64,000 nt of DNA from Carya illinoinensis. Taxonomy: Eukaryota > Streptophyta > Magnoliopsida > Fagales > Juglandaceae. The notes beneath the pieces were generated by a model. That model was not told the DNA's origin. It ran no database searches and saw nothing but the letters and a program-made list of their open reading frames with translations. Location of the stretch: assembly GCF_018687715.1 (NCBI RefSeq), contig NC_056755.1:42416001-42480000 (forward strand), read 5' to 3'. Positions 46,010-57,263 of the stretch are shown piece by piece (position 1 is the stretch's first letter; each line of letters starts with the position of its first letter). The translations under genes and the position numbers were made by a program.

Positions 46010-46974
46010 GGGAAATGCTAGGGAGCCCATTTTGGGCTCCCGTTAATGGTCCCGTTTGACTTTTAAAGGCCGAGTGGCCTTTATATTAACCTTTTTATTT
46101 TTTTTAATTCTTTTCTTCGCACCCATGGGCCATGGCCCTTCCCCTCCCGTTTTTGTTTTGTTTTTTTCTTTTTTCTTTATTTCGTTTCTGTCTTTTCTTC
46201 CCTCACCCGTACGTGCTGCCCTTCCCCCCCCCCCCCCCCCCCCCCCCACCCTTTTTTTTAAAACCTCCCAGCACCTTGCTTCTGGTCGCTGAAGCCTGCA
46301 ACGTTGTAGACAGAGAAGCATTACGCCAGTTCAAGCACAAGATCATCTCGGACCCGTCAAGACTCTTGCATTCCTGGAAATCATCCTCCGATTGCTGCAT
46401 AGCTTGGGAAGGTGTGGGATGCGATTCTTCCGGTAGAGTTGTCAACATCTCTCGTCCAGGACTCGTTTGAGTCGTCGTTGACTCTCTTTCTCCTTTTCTG
46501 GGGAACTTATCATTTCTGCAAATTCTAGACCTGAGCAATCTTAAGGTGATAATCACATATCTAGTGTTGTTCATTCCTCTGTTATTGGGTCGTTGAGGTC
46601 ACTTTCAGAACTGGGTCTGTCAGGAAATCAAATTTCTGGTTCGATTCCAATTTCAATTGGTAACTTGGCATCGCTAACTAAGCTTGATCTTCATAAAAAT
46701 CGTTTCTCTGGTAGAATTCCTGCAGGTATTGGCAAGATTGAATCTCAAATATCTAGATTTGTCTGAAAATCAGATAACTGGAAGGCGAGGCGCAGCACGG
46801 ACGGGGGAGAAGAAAAGAAGGAAAGGACAAAAAACCAAAAAGGGCAGGGGAGGGGCCACGGATGAAAAGAAAAGAATAAATAAATAAATAAAAAGTTAAA
46901 AGTAAAGCCCCCCTTGGGCACACGTCTAACGGGAACCTGAGCGGGAGCCAAAAACGGGCTTGTTGGCATTTTCC
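46010..46974 (+). mobile_element. Pack-MULE carrying a captured LRR receptor gene fragment, 965 bp
   Basis: The termini are similar inverted repeats: gggaaatgctagggagccc at the left and, reverse-complemented, ggaaaatgccaacaagccc at the right, extending imperfectly for about 90 bp. A perfect 10-bp direct repeat, TTTTCCTCCC, flanks it (46000-46009 and 46975-46984), within the 8-11 bp range for Mutator-like elements. The interior has no transposase but includes LRR receptor-like coding sequence (46290-46785) and a run of 24 C (46224-46247). Confidence 0.85.
46290..46785 (+). pseudogene. Captured LRR receptor-like gene fragment
   Basis: Reads ACNVVDREALRQFKHKIISD, then LHSWKSSSDCCIAWEGVGCDSSGRVV, a plant LRR N-terminal cap (LRRNT_2) with its paired cysteines, up to a stop at 46468-46470. 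Further on, in shifted frames, come LQILDLSN, ELGLSGNQISGSIPISIGNL, LTKLDLHKNRFSGRIPAGIG and LKYLDLSENQITG, consecutive LRR repeats of the LxxLxLSxNxxxGxIP type. Frames are broken and no kinase is present, so this is a fragment of an LRR receptor-like protein gene moved by the Pack-MULE, not a working receptor. Confidence 0.8.
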
Positions 46975-47974
46975 TTTTCCTCCCTCGTAAACTGCAGGCC
47001 AAGTACTGTTTCATCTGTCAACATCTGATGGTGTCACACTGTCATTTCCACCTGAAAAATAGATTAAAATACAAAATTAAATAAGTATAATAATGGGAAA
47101 ACCTCGTAGCCGGTCGGGTGTAATATATTTATTTACACTATCCATCTTTACAAATATGAGATTTATTTATCTTATAATGGATCTTACAGCAGGTTATAAT
47201 TTTCCTTGCCCTTTCTCTATTCTACTCTAGCGCCCCTTCCTGTATCCCAATTCTTCTCTCCCTTTTAGATTCTTCTTCACTTTTCTTCTCCCCTCCCGAT
47301 TCTCTTCTTTCTCTCCTCTCCACTTTCCCTCTCTCTCTTGTCTTTCCCGTGGCCTCTGCTCTTTCTCATATTGATTGTGCACCTTTCTCTCCCACTAATA
47401 TATATATATAATATTAGTTAGTGGGAGTTTCTGTATTCTAGAAATCCCATCATGCCAGCTTCTCTGCAGGAGCTTCCAAACCCCTCACCTGTGCATTGTG
47501 CAGTCCATTTTTCCAATTCTACTCATTTAATACCATCACACACTTACTTTGTCCCCCTTCTTTATGCTTCTGCTTCATTTCTATGGTTGTCTTTCAAAAG
47601 TAACCAATTTGACACTAAGTTAAGAGGAGTGAGAAGAACCAGAGGAACCATGACTAGCTATCTATTTTTCAACGATTAACTCTCAAAAAGAAGAGAGCCT
47701 GATGGGTGTCTGGAACAGAATTTACATAAAATTTGATAAAGATCACCGAATTTCGTACTTCAACCCCGACGAGGGGAGCAGGTCGTGATGGGGGTGAGAG
47801 GAGTAGAACATAGTACTTTATTTCAGAGAGAGAGGGAGAGAGAGAGGCCGAAACGTTGGATAGAAGTGGAAATGAGAATAGAAAAAAATGTGATCAAATA
47901 CATGCAGGCCTATTTTCTCATCCACTGAAACCAATACGTGACAGCACTTCATTCGTTGGTGTAAAAATTAATGA

Positions 47975-48225
47975 ATAATGATAGCCTTACCACTATCTTA
48001 CCACTCTTTTATCACTTTTTTTAATTTTTTAATTTTTTTTAAAATTTTTCTTTTACTTAATGATTAAGTAAGTGACTATTATTAAAATTATATATTTTTA
48101 AAATTTTTTCTTAATGGCTAAGGATGTTAAAAAAATACTTTAAAAAAATGATAAAAAAATAAATACACTATAAATAATAAAATAATGATAAAAGAGTGGT
48201 AAGTGTATCGTTACCAAAATTAATA
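47975..48225. mobile_element. Foldback MITE-like element
   Basis: The left part (gatagccttaccactatcttaccactc...ttttatca) is an imperfect inverted copy of the right part (gataaaagagtggtaagtgtatcgttacc), separated by T-rich then A-rich sequence. The shared core is taccactcttttatca. No certain TSD was found, so the superfamily is open. Confidence 0.55.
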
Positions 48226-48946
48226 TCAACCCCGACCGGACCCAAGCGTCTCCCTATAATAAATAATTCATGAGAAATTCCGAAAAGACGTGGGAGTAAA
48301 GTGCAGACAGATTCAGAAAGAACCATCTTTCAGATCTGACTCATCATCTGACGCTGAAACCAATCTCCTTGTCCGTTCATGTGTATGTAGTAGTCAGGTG
48401 AGAGTGGTGGATCTTGAAGCTCAATCTTCATGTTCGAATTACTTTCTGTTACCCATTTTAGCTAAAAGCAAATGAATACGTATTTTTCATCCAACCGATC
48501 CAGTTGTATACGGAGCCAAGCAAAGTCAAGTGGCCGTATAAGTCACAACATGAAAATTCTGGAGAAACCTCATTAATTTTTTATTTATATTTCATTTTTT
48601 TGATATATATAAAAATAATATTTTTTATTTTTTTAATAAATCCATTCCAAATTCTTTCTTGATAATTAAAAACAGCGTATGATTGTAGTAGAAATGGTTA
48701 CACGCCTTTTCATATGACATGCATGTGTACAATTGGGTAAATGCATATATATGATATGGGTACGTAAACATAATAAAAGACATGAGTTTTATTACATATA
48801 AGTACATTCGTGCACTAATTTATATATTAATACTAATTTATTTATATTTAAAATTTAAATTAACATTATTTTTAATAAAATCTACTTTTTGACCAATCAC
48901 ATCACATTAATATATAGATTAATACACAATTATACTTACAACTATA

Positions 48947-49074
48947 CACTACAAAAGAAACGGACTTTTATGACTAAAATTTAATGAATAAAATAATTAT
49001 TTTCCACAATTTTCGTAAGAATAATTCTTTTAATCACTAAAATTTAACCATAAAAGTTTACTTTTCTTATAGTG
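48947..49074. mobile_element. CACTA-type foldback MITE, 128 bp
   Basis: Left end cactacaaaagaaacggacttttatg; the right end reverse-complemented is cactataagaaaagtaaacttttatg. TA flanks both sides. It belongs to the same general group as the MITE at 231-378, but its inner sequence differs. Confidence 0.65.
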
Positions 49075-49460
49075 TATATTTTTTCAAAAGACATAAACAC
49101 CGTATTTCACCATGTTTCGCACTGGAACACCGCGTCTTTTGACGTTTAATTAAAATATTTTATGCATAAATTTACGCGTCCCCTTGAAAACAACCCAAAC
49201 CTATGTGCTTTGAAATTCGAGTCGGGAAGAGCCAATACCGGGAACTTTTTTAGTGGATGAGCTAATTTATTAAAGTAATAGTATTAATAATTAAAAACTA
49301 AGTTTATATATATACACACGCGCGCATGTGAACTAAATAATTTATTGAAATTGGTTTTTCTCCCTAAAAATGATTCTATATTCTACGTCTGCATATATAA
49401 CCGGCCAATTCCTAGCTATTGAATTGATGTAAATTAATCCATCGGCAACCATGTGGGTTG

Positions 49461-50177
49461 TGTGAGGGGAGCTATTCCCAGGTCCGGGCCAAGCCAAGTG
49501 GGCCTGACTCATGGGATCCAAACAGACTCAAAGGCCCGAAAGCAAAGGATGGACTGGGCCGAGCCATCTCAAGAAGCCCGAGAGAAGAGACAACTAGATG
49601 ACACGCTTTGGTCAAGGGGTGAAAGGTGAATCGTTTGATACCACTACTGGTCGACATCCTCAAGCGCACAAGGTCAAGGACAATGCATGTCCTTAAACCC
49701 CAACAGCTGGACAAATCTTAGAATTGGATGCACCTAACCGAAGCCACACTGCATTTAATGGGATGCGGAGATAGGCACACAACAACAAAGAAGCCATGCC
49801 ACATTTAATGAAGTCTGAGGGCGAGCATGCCACGACGTGCCTTCTAGGTTGTCAGTGGTAGCCACGTTCGAGTCTCACAAGACTGCTGCATGACAGGAAG
49901 CTAACAGGGAGACGCGACCAGAGTACGAAACGACACCTCCATGATCCCCCTTTCTAAGGATCACCCCGACTAGGTATATATATTCCTTCCATCAGCGAGG
50001 GGAGGTCTCTCAAACACTTTTTGTACTGAAGTTTTTATAATCATCGCATAGAAAACGATATACTGACTTAAGCATTGGAGGTATCCCCCACCACCCCGAA
50101 ATTCCCATTTCTCCATAGTTACGGGTGCGAATTGGGCCTTTGTGGAGTTGCTCAAGTTGCGAAACAAGATATCAACA
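49461..50177 (+). mobile_element. Gypsy-type solo LTR, 717 bp
   Basis: Starts TGTGAGGGGAGCTATT and ends GATATCAACA, with a perfect 5-bp direct repeat GGTTG on both sides (49456-49460 and 50178-50182) and no internal sequence, the mark of a solo LTR left by LTR-LTR recombination. It contains a TATA box (ctaggtatatata, about 49971) and the phrase gacttaagcattggaggta common in plant Ty3/gypsy Tat-group LTRs (lineage tentative). Confidence 0.85.
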
Positions 50178-50182
50178 GGTTG

Positions 50183-50736
50183 CATTTTATTTTCTCATAT
50201 ACTACTATAATATAGACATAATCGGATTGGTAATTTTATAAGCCATAGAACATTAGCATGCATGCAAAATGAAGGACCGAGCTAGCATGTGCCACCTTCA
50301 AATTTTCGACGAGAATTACAGTACTTATAAAAAAAGGTACGAAGAAGTACTCAAAGATATATATTAATGCCAACTGTGTAAATTCACTAAAAGTCAACAT
50401 GCTAATTAGTTGTTCTAAGGTCAATATTTTTGCCTTATAATAAGGCAATGTCATGCCCTAACCTAATGGCTAGATAAGCAGTATTTCTGAGTTGTCCAAA
50501 TTGAGGCAAAGTCATGGATAATATCGCATGCATTCATATTCAAATAAAGTTGCTGCGACGACTAACTAATCAAAACGTCGATAAAAAAAAATGCTTAATT
50601 TGGAAACTTGTATAGCAAACCACTTGAATCTACATGATACATCTACATATACCCTTTCCATTCGCGATGAAGAACTCGCTCAAACATCACAAATAAAAAC
50701 ACATAATGAGAAAGAGATTAGAAAGGTGTACGTACT
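50183..50736. other. Host region upstream of the protease inhibitor gene
   Basis: AT-rich, no ORF of note. It probably includes the promoter of the inhibitor gene starting at 50737. No clear TATA box was fixed. Confidence 0.4.
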
Positions 50737-51056
50737 ATGGCATCTCATGAATGTCATATTATCAGTATGACATATTATCATATTGCCATATTATTGCCAA
50801 CTGATATTTTCATATTATCATGCATGTATTAATCAGTACTTAAAGAAAGATCAATAATATTATAATTAAGAAATGATGGATGTACGTAGGTAAGAACTCA
50901 TGGCCGGAGTTGGTTGGAGAAAGTGGAGAGGCTACAACAAAAAAGATAGAAGCAGAGAATGGCAACATGCATGTAAATGTGCTGCTGGAAGGGACGCGAG
51001 TGATTAAGGACTTTAGGTGTGACATGGTTAGGGTTTGGGTTAAGGAGAGTGGTATT

Positions 51057-51284
51057 TGTAAGTGAGCAAGTAGCAAGCTCTGTAGTGTAGCCAAAAATGT
51101 AGTAAACAAGGAAAAACAGAGAGAGTTGACTATTCTACCTAACTAACAAAATGCTCTAGTAAATAGTGACAGCTGGAGGAAAAGAATAAACAATAAAATA
51201 AACATGAGAAATAAACTGTAACGGCTTATATACAAGAGCTAGCAGTAGAAATATGACTTGTAGTTTGTCTAGTATCTTCTAACA
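51057..51284 (-). repeat. 3' LTR of copia D, internally deleted
   Basis: 228 bp, from tgtaagtgagcaag to agtatcttctaaca. Relative to the right LTR it lacks about 90 bp after gagagagt. Confidence 0.85.
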
Positions 51285-51289
51285 CCCTG

Positions 51290-52145
51290 AGAATAGAGAT
51301 TGACTATTCCCGTCATGGAAATGTGTGATTACATAAGATAATAGGGTAGTGCTTTGGTAAAAATGTCAACCAACTGTGTTTGAGAAGAAACATGAGCTGT
51401 TGTCATATGTCCTGCTTGAATTTGATCTCGAATCAAGTGACAATCGAGTTTGATGTATTTTGTTCTCTCATGGAACACCAGATTAGCAGCAATATGGAGG
51501 GCTATTTGATTGTCACAAAATAGAAGGGCAGCTTGTGAATGAGAAATGCCAAGGTCATGAAGTAAATATCAAAGCCAAGTTAGTTTTGAGCAAGTGGCAG
51601 CTATGGACCTGTACTCAGCTTCAGCTGAGGAACGAGAAACAATAGTTTGTTTCTTGGATTTCCAAGAAATCAGTGAATTGCCTAAGAATGCACAGTAACC
51701 CATAGTGGATCAACGAGAATCTAGGCAAGAGGCTGGCCCAATCTGAATCACAATATGCTTAGAGTTGAAATTAAAATGAAGATGAAAGTAAGATGCCTTG
51801 ACTAGGAGTTGATTTAATGTATCTCAATACTTTATATGCAGCTGCCAAGTGAATTAAAGAGGGCTTATCTATGAATTGGCTCAACAGCTAGATTGACAAA
51901 CAAAGGTTTGGCCGAGTAATGGTGAGATACAATAGTCTACCAATTAGGCTTCGATAAGTACTTAGCTCAGAAAGAGGTGTGCCATCATCTTTACACATCT
52001 TGAAGTTTTGTTCTAGAGGAACTTTGAGTGGTTTGCAGCCAAGCATACCAGAATCTGCCAAAATGTCTAAGGCATACTTCCTTTGACAGATGTGAAGACC
52101 TTTAGATGATAGAGCAATTTCTAAACCTAAAAAATAACGTAGGCA
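51290..52145 (-). pseudogene. Copia D RNase H region
   Basis: The minus strand encodes, with stops and frame changes, RYFLGLEIAL at about 52130, the connection region (CKPLKVPLEQNFKMCKDDG) and RNase H motifs including [11 protein letters not shown] (about 51640). It continues the reverse transcriptase found at 53778-54141; the two parts are separated by the solo LTR at 52151-53772. Confidence 0.7.
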
Positions 52146-52150
52146 GCTAA

Positions 52151-53772
52151 TTTAACAGCTTGGTAGAAATTCAATGGTAGAATTCTTATGGACTTTAGGA
52201 ATCTCGTGAAAATTTTATAAGTTTTTATGAATCGACTAATCGCAAAAGTTTTAGTTTGTTAATATAGTCAGTATTATCACTCACTATAGTGTCAGAAATG
52301 TGATTTTAATTATTTGAGATAGTTAGAAGTGCTAGAATACAGTATGATCCATGCCACTAGACTTAGTTGAATATTTAGGATTTTATGGCATAATAATCAA
52401 TTTTCATAATTTCGGACAAAACGCCTATTCGAAACTGTCAAATTATTTTTAGGGGCACTTCGGGGTTGAGTTTTGGTAAACGTTTTTCACTATAAGTTAA
52501 TATGAATATTTAGGATTTTTCAGTATTAAGTTTATTACGTATTTTTTTAGAGTGAATAGTAACCTCGATAAGCGTATTAAGTGCAATGTTTTCAAAATCA
52601 TAATGTGGAATGTCCAAATTAGGTTAGAAAAGTTTTATTTAGACACTTGACAAGATCTTAGCCACACATAGTGAATAGTATTAGACACTTGACACAAAAA
52701 GAAACTATTAGATGGATTTGTGAACGAATTCAAGGTGTAATATCATGCCACCTAAGTAAAATTTTTTTTCATCTGATCAACCAAATGAAGCCAGATCAAA
52801 GAGGGTTTCAACTCTAGTAAATCCTAAATGGTTGGAATCCAATTGAAACTCAAAAACTTAGTTGAAACATGTTATGTTATGTTCACGTTCACATTATGTC
52901 TCAAACTCATGTTTTTGTCATGTTATGCTCATGTTTATGTTAAGTTTAAGTTCATGTTTATGTTAGGTATGTTCACGTTCATGCTATGTTTCAAATTCAT
53001 GTTATGTTTCAAGTTCACATTCTTGTTATGTTGCTAGTCCATATTATGTTTTAGATTCAAGTTCATGTTATGTCAAGTCAAGTTCAGTTCACATTTCAGT
53101 TCATGTTATATTAGTTATGCCATACTCTATATCAAGTTATATTATGCTTACTTACAACTTTAATTATGCATTCATGATTTTACTGTCATGTATGCATCAT
53201 TAACCTATGTGGGAGTTTCCTGTCAATTTATTGAGATTTGTAATCAAATCTCACCGTGGTAGTCCTATTACCATTTCCCTCGAATGGTAGGCAATATGTC
53301 AGGATTAGAGTAGGGAGCAAACACTGGTAGATTGAAGGAGGTTGACCAGGCACTGCAGACAAGACGCGGAGCTTACAGCTTCCATAGGTAGTTTTTGGAC
53401 AGTATTCTGGTCTCGTTAGTTGAGTTACACGAGTTACTCAACGAACTTCCTCAACAATGTATTTTGGTAATGTAAATATAGAGTCTAGTCTATCATGTTT
53501 TTGAGATTACAGTCTTCTGAAACTCGTACTAAAATTGTGGATGTTTATTTTGTTAAGTATGTTTGGATTACGATTTAACTATTCAGGATATTATAAGTTT
53601 GGTGCATAATATTACTAAAAAAAAATTATCCGCTACAAATATTGCATAATGATATATGCATGATAGGAATATTACATCTTATATGTCATGAATGAGGGCA
53701 TGTAACTTTGTGTTGCATGTCCCAATACTTCAGATGTCCGTTCGATCTCAAGTGAAATTTGAGAGCATCACA
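52151..53772 (+). mobile_element. Solo LTR nested in the copia D reverse transcriptase
   Basis: A 1.62-kb non-coding block, ending GAGCATCACA, that interrupts copia D between KDIG (about 53783) and RYFLG (about 52130). The flanks gctaa (52146-52150) and gccaa (53773-53777) are a TSD with one mismatch, and removing the block restores a typical KD-I-G-C-L-RYFLG frame. The phrase gagatttgtaatcaaatctcaccgtgg and the gttcatgttatg repeats (52880-53110) are typical of long plant gypsy LTRs. The 5' end is degenerate (no TG). Confidence 0.65.
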
Positions 53773-53777
53773 GCCAA

Positions 53778-54300
53778 TATCCTTAATTTTGAACTTGTGA
53801 TTGAGAAAAGTCCTAAGGGAATCAATGGAGTTTTGAGAATTGCTAACAATTAAAATATTATCCACATGGACTAATAAAGTAGTACAAGACACCCTTTCTT
53901 GCTTAGCAAATAAGTTATAGTTAATTTTGGATTGAAGAAAACCAAATTCAATGAGAGAAGAAGTAAATTTTGAGTTCCACTGCCTTGAGGCTTGTTTAAG
54001 GCCATAAAAGCTCTTAAACAATCTACAAACTTGATGTGGTTTTCCCTTGGTATACCCGGGTGGTTTCTTCATATCTTCATATAAATTTTTTTCTTTTAAA
54101 TCACCATTAAGAAAGACATTGTTTATATCAAATTGATGCAAATGTCATCCTTTAACTGCTACAACAATGAGGAGACATCTCCTAATTACAAGTTTTGCAA
54201 CTGGAGAAAAAGTCTTAGTAAAGTCTATGCCCTCTTGTTGTGTGTAGCCTTCGCTTCCAAGCTAGCTTTAACCCTCTCTATAGACCCATCAGACTTGAAT
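53778..54300 (-). pseudogene. Copia D reverse transcriptase fragment
   Basis: The minus strand reads FDINNVFLNGDLKE, PPGYTKGKPHQVCRLFKSFYGLKQ, then LVHVDNILIVSNS, where YVDD has become HVDN, and FKIKDIG at the insertion junction. The active site is altered and upstream sequence is frameshifted, so it is inactive. Confidence 0.75.
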
Positions 54301-54321
54301 TTGATCTTATAAACATACTTA

Positions 54322-54506
54322 GGCTTGGTTTGGCCATACAAAATTCTTATTTCATCATTAAAATTTTTTTAAATCCTCATACAAAATATAATAAATAATT
54401 CAACTTTCTCTTAACGTTTTCAAATCCCAATACAATAATAATATTTAATATTTAATTTTAAAACTCAAAATTCTCATCTCAAAATTCTCAGTAGCCAAAC
54501 TAAACC
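54322..54506. mobile_element. Tourist-like (PIF/Harbinger) MITE, 185 bp
   Basis: Terminal inverted repeats ggcttggtttggcca and, reverse-complemented from the right, ggtttagtttggcta; the 3-bp repeat TTA flanks both sides (54319-54321 and 54507-54509). Both features fit Tourist MITEs. It sits in the copia D reverse transcriptase coding region. Confidence 0.8.
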
Positions 54507-54509
54507 TTA

Positions 54510-56035
54510 CAATCAATGGCTTCTTTCCCTTGAGGTAAGTCAATAACTGTCCAAGTTTGATTATTTTCCAATGCCTCAAGCTTAGTTTCATAGCTTTACA
54601 CCAACAAGGATCCTTCAAAACTTATCTGTAAGAGCTAGGCTTGGATTGGAGAGAGAGGAAAGAAGAAAAAGCTTGAAAAAAGGTATTAAATTTATGGTAA
54701 GATAAGTAATTGGTTAAAGGGAAAGACTTACCATTTGACGCAGGAGCAACCTTGGATACCAAGTGTTCAGGGTGTGCAAGCAAAGCCTGTTGGCAGTGAA
54801 AGTCTTTTAGGTATTGTGGAGCTATTCTAATCTTGGTAGACCTTTGAAGGGAAGGAGATGCAAGATTAGGTGAGGATGTAGGTGAGGGTGAAGGGGATGT
54901 GTTGACTATAGAAGGAACTGAATTGACAAGATTTGAATTAGATGAAGGAATAGAAGGGACAGTGGGAAGGAACTGAAAATCAGAAGGAGTAGGTGAAAAG
55001 ATGGATAAAAAAAAAAAAGTGATTGTGAGTCTATTGGAGAGGGGGATGAAGGGAAGGTGTTGGTTTGGAAAGGAAAAATTGATTCGTGGAAAGTAACATC
55101 CTTTGAAATAAAAGTAGTGTTAATATTAAGATCTAACAATTTGTAGCCCTTGATTCCAAATGGATAACTAAGAAAAACACACCTACGACCTCCAGGATCA
55201 AATTTCTTTCTACCATTCAAAAGAGTTGCCACAAAACACAAGGAACCATAAACTGTTATGTTAGCATAAGCAGGTTTTTTGTTAAGGAGAAGCTCATATG
55301 GAGTTTTATTATTTAATAATGGAGTTGGAAGTCGATTGATAATATATATTACTGTCAAAAGACAATCACTCTAATATTCTAAATGTAAATTAGCTTGAAA
55401 TCGAAGACCACGAGCCACATTAAGCAAATATTGGTGCTTCCTGTTAACAATGTCATTTTGTTGATGGGCTTTCATACGGCTTTTGTGATGAAAAATTTCT
55501 TTTTGATTGAAAAAATGTGTCATTTGAAATTCAGCACCATTGTCACTTCTTAAGATTTGAATTTTGAGTCCAAATTGTGTTTCCACTAAGTTATAAAAGG
55601 ATTCAATACATGTTCTAGTTTCAGCTTTGTTGGCAAGCAAATAAAGCCAAATGGTATGAGAGAAATCATCTACTATTGCCAAAAAGAACTTGGAACCATC
55701 ATATGCAATAGTGGAATTAGGGCCCCGTAAATCACAATATATAATTTCAATGATTCTAGAGGAAATGTAACCACTATAAAGAAAAGGTAGTCGATTGAAT
55801 TTGGCTAATGGAAAAATATTGCAAGGTTTTTCATTAAGAGAAGATATGTGTTTTCTTACAACTGGATTAGAAATCAAATTTAACCTAGAAAAAGATAAAT
55901 GACCAAGGCGACAATGCCATAGGTTAGAACGACTAATAGAATTAAGAACAGAAGCTAAGATACTAAAATCTGTGAGGTCTTTGCGAGTGTAATTTGAAAG
56001 GGAATTTGCAAGAGCTGAAAAATGAATGTTTATGC
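54510..56035 (-). pseudogene. Copia D integrase and linker fragments
   Basis: The minus strand gives LWHCRLGHLSFSRL (GAG pre-integrase), CDLRGPNSTIAYDGSKFFLAIVDDFSHTIWLY and LRSDNGAEFQ (integrase core), [30 protein letters not shown], a stop near 55371, then VIYIINRLPTPLLNNKTPYELL and a Ser/Pro-rich linker to about 54906. Stops and frameshifts separate the pieces. Confidence 0.75.
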
Positions 56036-56165
56036 AGACCAAGTTAGGGGTGCTACCCGCATATGCGGGGGCGGGGGCACCCCTTCGCCGCACCCCACCC
56101 CCGCATATGCAGGGGATGGAAATTCCATCCCGCACCCCACCCTGCCCCCCGCCCACTTCAAGAAC
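56036..56165. repeat. GC-rich palindromic MITE remnant
   Basis: Very GC-rich against the surroundings. It includes the perfect palindrome CCCGCATATGCGGG (56056-56069), a related cccccgcatatgcagggg copy, and ggatggaaattccatcc. The start taggggtgctacccgc resembles hAT-type MITE ends, but no partner end or TSD was found. AT-rich sequence to about 56400 is also foreign to copia D, whose protease region is missing here. Confidence 0.4.
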
Positions 56166-56399
56166 ACTATGTTTCGTTGGACTTTAAAAAAAATTGAATC
56201 TAAAAAAATCTTTTTTAGACTCAAATTATTATATAATTAAATCGTAAATTAAAATTTATATATATAATAATAATTTAAAAACTATTAACACAAAAATTAT
56301 GTTATTAATTTTTAAATTTGTTAGACTCGTTCACAAGAGTCACAAGAGAGTGAGATTTGTTCACAAGATTTAGCAGTGTGGGACTTAACAGTAATATGG

Positions 56400-57236
56400 A
56401 CATTCCTTTTTGGAAAGAGAGTTAGGTTTAGGGAAAAATTTGGAAGGAGGGTACGGTTTCTTAATGGCCAATGCCATGGTTTCAGGGCTAGGGACATTGG
56501 AGATCATCTGGTGGTGCCTCTCTTGTTGCTGGATGAGGGAGAAAACCTTTGTAATAGGGGGTAAAGGATCCATTAACATGATTTGGTCTCAGATAGGGGA
56601 GTAAGAGTTGAGGCCTATCAAAGATTGAAGAACACAATCTCTATGATATCGATCCAATAATGTTTTCATAATGCCACAATTACAAATAGGTATAGGATCA
56701 TAGATAGAGAGTTCATCCCAAAGTGTCTTCAACTTACCATAATAGATATTTACATAATCATGTTCCTAAAGAAGCCCAGCCATTGCCTTCTTGAGTTGGA
56801 AAATGCTTGGGCCATTTTGTTGGGAAAAACAATCGTGAAGGTCTTGCCAGATTTCCTTAGCATCATCTACAAAAACAACACTTGATTTAAGAGAAGGGCT
56901 CATGGAATTGTATCCATGATACGACCATATCATTATATCGCTCCCACAATTCAAGTAAAGCATCCATGGGATCAGTCGGTGGCAAGAGAGAACCAGTGAT
57001 AAAACCCAGCTTATTTTTCGCAATAAGAGCATGTCGATGACACTAGACTAAGTGGCATAGTTGTCCATAGTAAGAAGGTCAGAAACAAGGGTAATGGCAG
57101 GACTATCTCCATGATCCAAATGAAAAGGGTTGGCTGGATCAGAAAGATTTAAGTAATGGGATAAGGTGTTTGTATTTAGGTTTGAGTGAGGTTCAGTGGA
57201 AATGAGTGGGGAAGGAGGAGTGGGGTTTTCCATCAA
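56400..57236 (-). pseudogene. Copia D gag fragment
   Basis: The minus strand begins MMENPTPPSPLIS at 57236, with a stop, then frameshifted gag (MLYLNCGSDIMIWSYHG, DAKEIWQDLHDCFSQQNGPSIFQLKKAMAGL at 56766-57032, PITKVFSLIQQQERHHQ at about 56530). This is a UBN2-type copia gag. Confidence 0.7.
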
Positions 57237-57263
57237 TAATTTCTCTCAAAGGCTTTGATGCCA

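Larger units (their letters stand above)
43614..46218 (+). repeat. Tandem duplication, unit 2
   Basis: A direct repeat of 40078-42916. It starts actttgggccgcagctt and stays alignable into the left arm of the Pack-MULE (acgtgctgccc). The two units differ by scattered substitutions and three large indels (see unit 1). Confidence 0.85.
46985..49455. other. Intergenic region with two MITEs, no gene recognised
   Basis: A pyrimidine-rich tract at 47215-47370, a GA microsatellite near 47827-47846 and AT-rich filler. Open frames at 47452-47679 and 48290-48475 show no domain or signal peptide and are not called. Foldback elements are listed separately. Confidence 0.55.

Noticed and set aside
46043..46574. 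Gly-rich and Pro-rich open frames around the C run
   Set aside because: They are translations of a 24-base C homopolymer in the Pack-MULE, not proteins.
47452..48475. Open frames of 75 and 61 codons as possible host genes
   Set aside because: There is no recognisable domain, signal peptide or splice evidence; they may be remnants but cannot be supported.
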